From: Hymenopellis radicata
Taxonomy: Eukaryota > Basidiomycota > Agaricomycetes > Agaricales > Physalacriaceae
Assembly (NCBI GenBank): GCA_015501595.1
Contig: JADNRX010000459.1
Span: 1 to 40,969 of the forward strand
DNA: 40,969 nt
Direction of reading: 5' to 3'
The first letter of the stretch is position 1; each line of letters opens with the position of its first letter. Shown here piece after piece: positions 7,710 through 19,241 of this stretch. Under the pieces are notes generated by a model that did no database searches, was not told where the DNA came from, and saw only the letters and a program-made list of their open reading frames with translations. The position numbers and the translations under genes were made by a program.

Positions 7710-10070
7710 TCAGTTTAAATACCAAACAGGGAGACCATGGGCTTCTTTGATTACATCGGCAGCGCGCTCTGCAACGATATAGATCATTGCTTGAGGATGG
7801 CCAGCCGGAATGATAGGCTGTCGGAAACGTCAGAAACGTTTCAGTACACACTGAAAGAAGCGACTTACGAATACAGAAGCGTCAACAATCCGAACGCCCG
7901 CGGCGTTCTTGAGCAACAGCTGCCCATCAGCGACACCTTCGCCCTCGACGCTGCTCAGCCTGGCGGTGCAGAACGGGTGCTTGATGGTCGTAGCCCACAG
8001 CGACATGTACTCCTGGATGCCTTCGGGGGTCGTGGCGTTCACAGAGTCGATGTACGGTCCCGTGATGACATCGCTCCAGGCGCTCGCGGCGGTGAAGCGC
8101 TGAGCGGCCTGGACGCTCCCGATCATGGCGGCGACGTCGTAGTCCGTGCTGAGCATCCGAGGGTCGATGTTCGGGTGCGCGAAGGGGTCGTTTGATGTGA
8201 GGGTTACTTCGCCGCCTAGAAAGAAAAAGTTAGGATGGTTTGGGGAGGGGAGGGGAGGGGGACGTACGAGAGGTGGGTGTGACGACAACGTTTATCATGG
8301 AAAAGTAGGACCCGGACGTGGGGATTTGTTGGGAGGTTGTGAAGAAGCCGTTCTGGGAGATGAGTTAGTTGTGGCGGAGGATATGGGGTGAGCGCGTACA
8401 GCGAATGCAAGCTCAAAGTGAGGAGCTCCTGGACCGCTGGTGGGATCGTCGAATTCGGCTAGGATATCCGAGTCTTCAGGAAAACGGAAGAAACCCCTAC
8501 AACGTATCAATAAACATGCACACATCGCGTAGCGTGCAAGCGTACATATGGTTCGAGACTCCATTAGCGGCAAGTGGGCCGGACTTGTTCTGGTGGTACT
8601 CATCGAGCGCTGCATCTAAAGCAGGTTCCTGGCGGAAGAACGGGTCCAAGGTGTCATTGCTGTTGGTGTTCCACTGGATGGGAAGGAGAGGATGGTCGAC
8701 GAGGTTTTTTCCCACTTCCGCAAGGTCCACGATGGAATCGATACCAACTTGAGCGAGCTCTTGGGCGGGACCGATACCGGAGAGTAGGAGGATCTGAGGT
8801 GTGCCGATGGCCCCGGCGGAGAGGATTATTTCCCTCTTGGCCGTGGCGGTATACCGAGGAGCTGAAAAGAACTGAGCCGGACAATCAGGTTGGGAAATGG
8901 AGTGACGTACCAGAAGAGTTCGCGAATTCGACTTGGTAAAGAGTGGGAGGTCATCGTCGGAGGTGCCGGTTTGAATGATGCGAGTGACTTGGGTGTTGTA
9001 AAGAAGGTCTAGGTTGGAACGTTTCTTCAGTGCAGGCTCGAGGTAGGCTGTGGCGGAGCTGCTTCGGAATGGACCACCAATCGTGCCTAAAGACGTATAT
9101 TAGTGATAAGTATGCGGAGATATGAGAGGACTTACTATGCATCCAAGAAACGCCCAACATGTTACCAGAGTTGTAATCAGGGTTAAAGGGGAATTCATCG
9201 CTTAGTTCCTGAGTCGTAGCGATGACAGTTTCATCGACATCAGCGGGCCAACCGTAGACACTTGTGAGTAGAGGCCATCGGTGCCGTGGATGTATGAATG
9301 TATTGATCGCTGTCGTCGTGTCCCTTGAAGGAAAGTTCAGCTAAGTAGTCAGGAACACGGATAGAGCCACTTACGTCGTTGGGAGGAACGTGGCGTTCGT
9401 TCTAGTGATACCATCAGCAAGGTTGTCATATATAGATTATATTGAAAGAGGTACCTTCAGCGCATATGGGAAAAGATTGTCCCAATTCCAGCCATCGTCA
9501 CCGGCGATCTCAGCGAACTTGTCATAGTCGTCCGAAGAGCCGCGAGTGTAGACCATGTAGTCTGTAAGGGAAACATTAGTCTTATGGAAGTGACAAAGCA
9601 GAAGCCGTACTTGTCGAACTACTTCCACCCAGCACATATCCTCGTGGATAAGCGATGGTCTGATTTTGAAGCGCCTCTTGGGCTTCGGTAGTGTAGTTCC
9701 AATCGAAGGTTGTGAACGGAGACGCGGTCGGGCCCAGGAAAGGAATCGTGATCAAGTCTGAGTCGAATCCGGTATTGCTAGTCAAAATCAATGAACATGG
9801 CTGTTTCAGTAATAGACAACAAAAGTTACCTTCGACCCGCTTCGATGATCAGTACAGATGTCTTCTTGCTCTCAGCCAACCGAGCCGCAATAACGTTGCC
9901 TGCAGTCCCCGCTGCACTGGCGCATTAATACAGATAAATTGATAGAGACTGTAATCATCACCTCCTACGACAATGAAGTCGTATTCTTATCAGCCGGAAG
10001 CTCGCTGGGATCGGTGTAAACCGCCGCGAGCAGCGTTTACAAGCGAGAACGCAACCAGAAGAGAGATCAT
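7710..10070 (-). pseudogene. GMC oxidoreductase (aryl-alcohol-oxidase-like), frameshifted copy
   Basis: GMC oxidoreductases are secreted FAD enzymes that oxidise alcohols and release H2O2. This copy has the same exon plan as the intact one at 23646-26018, in the opposite orientation. Against that copy it lacks two bases in the signal peptide (about 10022-10031), giving an in-frame TGA at 9990-9992. It also lacks single bases near 9986, 9272-9276, 9291-9296 and 8931-8940. Conserved pieces remain: LGPTASPFTTFDWNYTT, KNLVDHPLLPIQW and IKHPFCTARLSSVEG. The loss at 9986 brings the phase back after the signal-peptide loss, but the stop lies between them. Some indels fall in short homopolymers, so sequencing error is a live alternative. 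The promoter with TATA is still present. Confidence 0.85.
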
Positions 10071-10128
10071 GTCTGAGGAAGTAGTAGTAAACCAAACGAT
10101 GGTGAAAATCAACGACCACACGCTGGTC

Positions 10129-10136
10129 CTTTTATA
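10129..10136 (-). promoter_or_regulatory. TATA box of the left GMC copy
   Basis: TATAAAAG on the minus strand, about 60 bp upstream of the ATG at 10070. It is the equivalent of the TATA box at 23579-23586 in the other copy. Confidence 0.65.
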
Positions 10137-11061
10137 CATTCCCCTCCATTCCACTCCTTCAAACCACTCAATACTGCAGTGCATATGGCAGAAAACTGTG
10201 CGGGACCGTGATCCGTTTCTGTCAAGTTTGGCGGTTTTCGCGTTGCTGAACAATACGTCGGTCGGGTGTCGCATCCCCACAACGTCGCCCGAGAAATGCC
10301 CGGTTTGGGTCGAAGCGGTACTAGGCATGCGCGTCTCATGAATCCCGAGACGCAGTCGTACCTGGCATGAGAGCCTCGTTTGGAGTAATGGATCACTCGG
10401 GATGTCCTGTTCAAGAAGGTGCCGGTGATGAGGCTGCGAACCATATGCATCCACAGGTACATAGCGGAGCATAGACGGGCCCGAAAGGCACTGTGAGCGC
10501 ATTGATTGTTTGAACGATGCGGGAAGAGCCTATGCTCGGGTGCGCAGGGGCCGAGGACCACAACATAGACATAGTTGGTCATATATGACATTCCGGTGAT
10601 CCTCAAGACTCAGAGAGTTCGGCCAATCCGGGGCTAGACTAAGAGTCGCAAGACAAAATGAGTCGACGTTTATTAGAATGATGATTTGCAGGAGGTCCAC
10701 TGAATAAAGCGATGCCAGGAGAAAATTCGAGTGTTTTTACCTGTAGTCGATTGCATTGAGCATTGTTATGGAGCTTGACACGCGTACTCTGTCAGAAAAC
10801 CACAGGTCGTTGTTGAATGAAGGGAATAGTCAAGTGATGAGCATCCAGTAGATTGATAGACTTTCATAGAGCGTTTGAGCTTTTTTAAAACGATAAACCG
10901 CAGATCAAGAGTATTATCCGTATTCAAGTCGAGCTGGCAGCGAAACGACGAAGCAGAGAGCGAAGAGTTAGGCCTTGTCTGACCCTTACGGCGACCCACA
11001 TTTGATGCCGACAGCCGGTGGTCGGAGCAAGGTCGGAGTCCGGACTTTACCGAAGTCTCCA

Positions 11062-11374
11062 CTTTTTCCTCGACCCACGCTCGACCGACGCGGTTCAGAG
11101 GCGCACTTTTATCATGGACTCTCCATTTCTGCGGCCTATCAAATGGGGACATTGGGGACCATGTCTTGGTTAAAAAAAAGCTCGGTAGCGGTCCGACATG
11201 TTTCCAGTCCTTGGCCGGGCGGTTTAGTGGCTAGATTACTCGATCGCGGTGTGGCCCACCTGTCGAAGGGCGCTTATAAGTCACGACTGCTGGATGCCCA
11301 GCTACGTACACGCTTCCGACATGTCGACAACCACTCTTCCCCTGGACGGTCCGGACACCGTGCATACAGCTGAA
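11062..11374 (+). promoter_or_regulatory. MFS upstream region with TATA-like box
   Basis: The unique DNA between the left repeat arm and the transporter. TATAAG at 11275-11280 lies about 95 bp before the ATG. The GMC pseudogene and the transporter are divergent, with about 1.3 kb between their start codons, so they may have shared regulation. Confidence 0.4.
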
Positions 11375-13518
11375 ATGTCCACAACGACCCTGCCCAAGGC
11401 GGTCACTATGCCTGCAGACAAGGACTTGCCCTCGCGGGCGCCGCTTTCCACTGCTCGTGCAGTGGCACTCATTGCTACGTGTACAATGGCGATGTTGGTA
11501 AATGTAAGTGGCTGTCTTCTTTCTTAAAATATTGTGAGATATTGACGTGGTTTAGAGCTCAAACACCACTTCAGTCGCAATATCGTTACCGGCAATAGGC
11601 GACGACCTTAACATACAAGAAGCACAGCTACAATGGCTTGTGTCGGCCTATGCCTTGAGCTCTGTCAGTTCGTCAAGAGTGAAATTCATAGCCTTCCAAC
11701 TTATCTCTGTTAGGGATGCCTTTTCGCCGTGTGTGGACGCCTAGCGGACCTTTATGGAAGGAAGAAAATATTCATGATAGGCGCTGCATGGCTTTCGGTC
11801 TTCACTTTGGCCTGTGGATTCGCACAAAGCGAGATTACCCTGGATGTTCTTCGAGGTATTCAAGGTATGGGCGTGGCAGGCACTCTTCCAGCATCAGTAC
11901 GTTATGAATACCATTACCTCATTCGAGATATTCAACTGGCTCGTAGATGGGCATCCTTGCGCATTCCTTCCCTCCAGGAAAGCTACGCTCAATCGCCTTT
12001 GCCACTTTCGCTGCTGGAGCGCCACTAGGTGCTTTCACAGGGATGGCAATCGGTGCGGTATTAACTCAACTTTCTTCGTAAGAGCTCTATCATCTTCGTC
12101 TAAATCTGCCTGATGTCCCTTCTAGACCATCATGGAGGAGTAACTTCTACCTATCAAGTGGTTTGACAGTCCTGTATATGGTGATCGGCCTGTGGTCTAT
12201 TGATCGCGATGAGCCGTCTACAGAGGTCGACAAACGTGTAGACTGGCTGGGCGCTTTCCTAATCACCGCCTCTCTTACGCTCATCATCTTCGTCCTCAGT
12301 GATGGAGAGGTTGCGCCGAACCGATGGTCAACACCTTGTACGTTTGCATGTCAAGGATTGAGGCTCTCGCTTACCAAGGCATAGATATCATTGCTCTCCT
12401 CATCGTCGGCGTGCTGTTAATGGGTTTGTTCATCTGCTGGCAGCACTTCCTGGGACGCATACAGTCGAGATCCGACGGCGTATCGTCTCGCTGGACGCCA
12501 CCTCCAATTATGAAGCTCTCATTGTGGACTCGAGGAAATGGAAAATTCGCTGCGATGATGTTAATCGTCCTTTTCACGTTCGCCTCGTTCCTGGGATGGA
12601 ACTTCTGGACACAGGTACATATCTTTCGACCGCTTTCAAGGCGTTGGTACTCATTAACGTCGTTGTAGTTGTACTACCAAGACTATCAGGGCTATACACC
12701 CTTAGGCACGATGATTCGACTATTTCCAATGTTCATCACTGGGTGTGTTTGCAACCTAATCGTTGTGGGTATCATCGCTCGCGTTCCGGCAGTCTTCATA
12801 TTGGGTCAGACTATTTTCTTCTTGACATACTAAGCCCTTACGAGCGATCCCGATACAGCCACTGGAACTCTAGTAACAGCTTGCGCCTCAGTATTCTTCG
12901 CCCTCATTGACCCCAATGCGACGTACTGGGCGTTCGGTTTCCCTAGTGCCATCTTCTCCGTCTTTGGTGCCGACTTCGTGTTCTCGGTGGGCACAATATT
13001 TGTGGCGAGAGTTGTGCTGCCGAACGAGCAAAGTCTTGCTGGAGCCCTCTTTCAGACAATGACACAGGTCAGTTCCTTCTACAATGACTACCAGTTATTT
13101 GCTGACACATGCATTTCTTAGATTGGGACCGCACTTGGAGTGACCGTGTCAACGATAGTGTTCAATCGCGTAGTCGCAAAGCAAGCGCTGGACATGGGCG
13201 TCATTGCGAACGAGACGAATAGCAATGTCCCAAGACCAGCTTTGCTCGATGCATACAAGGCTGCCGAGTGGACAGCGTTTGCATTTGGGGTTGTTGGTTA
13301 GTCTCAATCTGACGCACACTTATGAAGTCCTGACGAATTTGAAAACAGCAACAATCTTCGCGGTTCTCTTCTTCTGGAATGTCGGTATCGTGGGCGATGA
13401 AGACGCGCCTGAAGCGAGGCCACGAAGGTCTACCGCCGCCGCCGATTCGTCTGCAACCATCCTGGAGATGATGCCCGTGGTCAAGACTGACTCTAGAGGC
13501 ATTCCCAGCGCTGTGTGA
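11375..13518 (+). CDS. MFS drug:H+ antiporter-type transporter (14-helix DHA2-like)
   Basis: A major facilitator transporter, likely exporting small organic compounds at the plasma membrane. Ten exons join in perfect phase to 560 residues (exon edges 11375-11503, 11556-11663, 11714-11896, 11947-12077, 12126-12337, 12385-12614, 12669-12804, 12859-13067, 13122-13296, 13349-13518). The loop-2/3 signature GRLADLYGRKKIFMIGA and the motif-C-like GAPLGAFTGMAIGAVL are clear. The pre-helix AIGDDLNIQEAQLQWLVSAY is standard for fungal multidrug transporters. Further hydrophobic helices run through LLIVGVLLMGLFI and FWTQLYYQDYQGYTPLGT, a typical DHA2 helix 8 edge. Its place next to a halogenase and oxidases suggests export or self-protection for their product (inference). 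No frameshift is seen. Confidence 0.93.
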
Positions 13519-13943
13519 TACTCGTATTTGGTACCATTTATTCATATATTGTAGCGTTGATTTTGGTCTGTATAATACCTGCTGAGCAGTACCAATGGCA
13601 TCCATATTTATGCATTCACCAGCGGTTTCGTCTCAAGCACCATACATAATCCGTCCGGAGGAAGTTGAAGATACTTCACTCTCAGGAGTACGGTCTGAGC
13701 GAGGTGGAACTACGTGCACGAGCTGGCGATGAAAGCAACTGCTTCAAAAAGGTCGGTTTGCGAGGAGCAAGAGGCGGCTTGCGCGCAAGTTCCAAATACT
13801 TTTTATGTACATGAGTATTGTAGCAAAACCTAAAACCGATAACTTTTGTGACCGTGTCTCAACATTGCGCAGGCTGCCCATTCACAAGGTACTGAGCAAA
13901 AGTTCTGAAGTTCAATTTGAATAATACAGAGATTCCGATGGAT
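13519..13943. other. Intergenic, no gene seen
   Basis: The 3' flank of the transporter up to repeat copy B. No coding signal is seen. Confidence 0.5.
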
Positions 13944-14732
13944 ATACAAAGGAAGCATTGTGCGAATGTCATTCGCTGGCATTCGCACAATGCTTCCGAG
14001 CGAGTGTAAACCCCAGAGCCCATTTGGGTACCGGGTTGGGCTGCATGTGCGTATTGTGGGATCTGGGGGTTTACATTCAAGTTTCTTCAACTGAAGATTG
14101 GTGTTCCAGAATGACACTACCGTTTGGTGCGCGACCAGTTGGATTATCGTTCGGCGGGGGTCGCGGGGATATTAGGTGATTCAAAACAGTGCCCTTCTCC
14201 GTCGTGACTCGTGTTATGATGTTGCATGGTGGCGTTGAACATCAGACCCCCGCCCGCAGGTTTTTCTACAGATAAACTGCGTCGAAATCCCTAGGAAACA
14301 CTGGTCGCCACAAGGTGCGCCCCCCAGATGCCCAATATGCTTCCGCGGTCTTCAAGCAAGTGTACTAAACATCCCCGGTACCCAAAACACTAGTCGCGCA
14401 CCATGAGTCCTTCTCCCTGATCCACCGCCAGACCTCCTACAGCCCTGCCTGAGCCACCAGGTGACGACAGTGCCAGAATATGTGCATCGAGCAAGAGGTG
14501 ACGGACGTCTCCCCTCGAGGATCTCTAGAGTTTCCTGCCAATTGCGGGAGTCGGTCTGCTCGTCCGGCAACACCTCCTTCTCACAAATGCTCGGTGAGCT
14601 TTATAAGACCAGCCTGTGGGCGTCTGCCCTCCAGAATATCGAGCGTGAGCTGACGTTGATTCGAGACGTATTCTTGATCTCGGACGGTCTCCTCGAGTGT
14701 GCGGATCATCTTCGTCGCCCTCCATCCTACCC
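13944..14732. repeat. Dispersed repeat, copy B (partner at 1270-1963)
   Basis: Related to copy A as described there, in the same overall direction but with the block at about 14105-14180 inverted. It carries its own hairpin at 13951-13997 and the same LEGRRP peptide remnant on the minus strand. It sits between the transporter and the halogenase, ending about 80 bp from the halogenase stop, inside the region bracketed by the inverted duplication. Confidence 0.75.
13951..13997. repeat. Hairpin in repeat copy B
   Basis: Perfect 17-bp arms GGAAGCATTGTGCGAAT (13951-13967) and its reverse complement (13981-13997). The spacer overlaps a smaller nested palindrome, GCGAATG/CATTCGC. Confidence 0.9.
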
Positions 14733-14814
14733 ACAGGAAAGAGCCGGTTGTCTACAGAGCAGATTCGATACATACAATACCATATACAATACATACAAGT
14801 CCTCTACTTTTCAA

Positions 14815-16868
<2,054 letters not shown>

Positions 16869-16917
16869 GAAAATTCTGCGGGGCGGCACAAAGGAAGATG
16901 GGCCTGGGATGTCAGAT

Positions 16918-16929
16918 CTTATATATAAG
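16918..16929 (-). promoter_or_regulatory. TATA-like palindrome upstream of the halogenase
   Basis: CTTATATATAAG, a 12-nt perfect palindrome about 50 bp upstream of the halogenase ATG. Its position fits a TATA box for the minus-strand gene. Confidence 0.55.
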
Positions 16930-17700
16930 ACGTCCCGCAAAGCTTGCTCCCAGTAGGGTCCAAGTCATGCGCAAACCTACGTCGGCGAATGGGGAGCAAT
17001 CATTCCATAGAATGATGCACTTTCATCACAGTCCTTTTCTGATTCAGACCGCCCGATACGAGGAACATATGGTGTCCCATACTGAAATTTAAAGGCAGCG
17101 TTAGATCCTGCCATTTCGCATCAACATGCACCGGTGGGATTGTACAAGTTCATCACATCAGACACATGTATTTGGTCTTGGAGGAGGCGTGCGGAGATGG
17201 TGATGGTTTAACAGCGGTATGCCGTATGGAAAGCGAGATCTAGACGTCTAGTTACGTGGAGCGGACCGTCTTCTTGGGACTCAGAGTAAGTGCCTAACGA
17301 AAGCTTTTGGAAAGTCATGGTGGTGAGAAGAAGCCCGCTTTTGGCACATTCTGGGCACATTGATCAATAATACTTTGACGACCCTGAACCTGAACACATA
17401 CTCTTCGCCAACTTCGACGAGATGAGAGACACGCTGTTCCGACATGGTTCTGTTCGAAATCAGAGATGTCTGATAAACAATCAATACTAACTGATGGTAA
17501 TCCTTGATAGAAATGCTGCACTTGATATTGACGCGAATGGATCAGAATAATCGTGTTCATTGATGTCGGACAATGCCAGTCCCCTTCTAGCAGATGACCG
17601 CCGGGAAACCGATGGGATTAGAGAGGACTTCATCTGGACCTGTTCTTACAAATATCCGCTCTCCCTCCCAAGAATCACACCTCTCACACTGACGTTTACT
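16930..17700. promoter_or_regulatory. Divergent promoter region, halogenase and 2OG oxygenase
   Basis: Together with the TATA palindrome this 0.8-kb gene-free stretch lies between two divergently read start codons. It would hold control elements for both genes. A pyrimidine-rich leader (about 17641-17700) precedes the oxygenase ATG. I cannot assign specific binding sites. Confidence 0.5.
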
Positions 17701-19013
17701 ATGGCCGAACAAACGCTTCCTCCCTTCCCCGACGATGTCCCTACTGTTAGCCTAACCATCGTGGACTATGGTCTTCTGCAGAGCGGCGACAAGAACGAGA
17801 TCAACACTTTGTGGGACGCCGCCACCAAGCAAGGTTTCTGGTAGTAAGTCCTGGTGTATCTCTCCACAAGAATAATATACTTACGGTGTCACCGATAGCA
17901 TGAAGAACCACGGCGCTGAGCATCTCATCGAGCCCATGTTCGAGCTCGGCAGAGACACCATGCGTCTTCCCTACGAGGACAAGATGAAGTTCTGGCAAGG
18001 AAACTCGGGCGGTTCCTTCGGGTTCGTTTCAGTCCAGTTAACTCGTCATAGTACAAACGCTCACTCTTTTCTTTTACGTGTAGCTACAAAGCCCTCGGCG
18101 CAACAACCGTCGACTTGAAGGGCTCGAAAGACAACTGCGAGATGATCAACATATCAAAGGACGATACCCTCAGCTATCCCGCCGTCGCTCATGTGCCGTA
18201 CCCCGAGCCTGTCAATGCATGCATGCAGAGTGCGGTAAAGCCATTCGTGACCGCGTGCATGGATGCGAACAACACCATCCTCGGTATCTTCAACGACAAG
18301 CTTGGGCTCCCCTCGGGCACGCTCGAAAGCTTCCATTCTTCTGGAGAACACAGCGTCTCCGAGGCCCGAGTTATCAAAGTGCCTCCGTCCAAAGACGCCG
18401 ACAGCATAGCAGTGGGCAGCCATACCGACTTTGGCTCTTTGGTAAGCTTGTAACCCTCCCCTGTTAGGTATCCCACTGAGCCCAAGTCATTCAAGTCCTT
18501 CCTGGCAAATAAGCTGGGCGGTCTCCAAGTCTTGCTGCCCGGCGAAGAACACTGGAAATACGTGAAGGCACGTCCCCTCGTGGATGTTTCTGCAACTCAG
18601 CTGACTGTCTTCTAGCCTTTACCGGGACATGTTATTTGTAACGTGGGTGATGCGCTGAACATACTCAGCGGCGGAATCCTACAATCAAGTACACACCGGG
18701 TACTTCCACCCCCAAAGGAACAGTCGAAGTACGAACGATGGTCTTTGGTGTTTTTCACGCGCCCAGGAAATTCAGTGCCTCTCAAGGCCCTGTCCGCTCA
18801 AAGCTCCATCATCGCTGCCAGTCCCGGTAAAGACCTCGACAGCGGAGCTACGGCTTTAGAGTGGTTCATGAGGCGCCAGTCAAAGTGGAGAGTGACCAAC
18901 CAGAAGGTGAGACTACCTGATGCTCCGCCGTATAAGCTTACCTCTTATCTTTGTAGACCGTCGATGATTATCTTGCGAGTCGGGGCACCGAGCATACCAA
19001 GATTGCGGTCTGA
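17701..19013 (+). CDS. 2-oxoglutarate/Fe(II)-type oxygenase (isopenicillin-N-synthase-like)
   Basis: Members of this fold use Fe(II), O2 and usually 2-oxoglutarate for hydroxylation, desaturation or ring formation. Six exons (17701-17843, 17899-18021, 18084-18441, 18496-18567, 18616-18906, 18957-19013) give 347 residues in phase. The N-terminal DIOX_N part has KQGFWYMKNHG. The iron ligands are in SHTDFGSLSFL (His-x-Asp) and the distal His in SSTHRVLPP, with the co-substrate-type R-x-S in YERWSLVFF. LGGLQVLLPGEEHW and GHVICNVGDALNIL are typical core strands. The fourth intron (18568-18615) starts GC rather than GT. The gene is divergent from the halogenase, suggesting a joint pathway (inference). 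The substrate cannot be told from sequence. Confidence 0.92.
18568..18615 (+). other. GC-AG intron in the oxygenase gene
   Basis: The exon ends GTGAAG and the intron begins GCACGT and ends TTCTAG. Splicing here joins KYVK to PLPGHVICNVGD in phase. No GT donor nearby gives this conserved join. Confidence 0.75.
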
Positions 19014-19241
19014 TTGATCTTCGAACGCACCTGTACGATAGCAGAATAATGTATACAAATGTAGAAAGCTTGAACAATACAATGAGATCGATGGAAAATG
19101 TTGTTAAGGAAAGAGCTGGCTGGTGGCGCGTACACCTTGCATGTCGGTTTCTGTTGTTATTCATTGTTTTCATCGATCGCCACCCTCAGCTGTTCTTCGT
19201 GTGTTACTGCCCATGTTCTTCTACAGAAAATGTGATAGATG

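Larger units (their letters stand above)
7537..11061. repeat. Left arm of a large inverted duplication
   Basis: This segment, read on the minus strand, matches 22870-26165 read on the plus strand. The match covers a whole GMC gene, its TATA box and roughly 1 kb upstream. Outer edges share ATCCACATCCTTC (7537-7549; reverse complement at 26153-26165). Inner edges share CTTCGGTAAAGTCCGGACTC on opposite strands. Coding parts are nearly identical; introns and upstream DNA have more substitutions and indels. The arm is about 3.5 kb against 3.3 kb for its partner. Confidence 0.9.

Noticed and set aside
7737..8195. Plus-strand open frame of 152 codons
   Set aside because: It is antisense to the last GMC exons, and the equivalent antisense frame also appears in the other arm (25535-25918). 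High-GC coding DNA gives such frames by chance.
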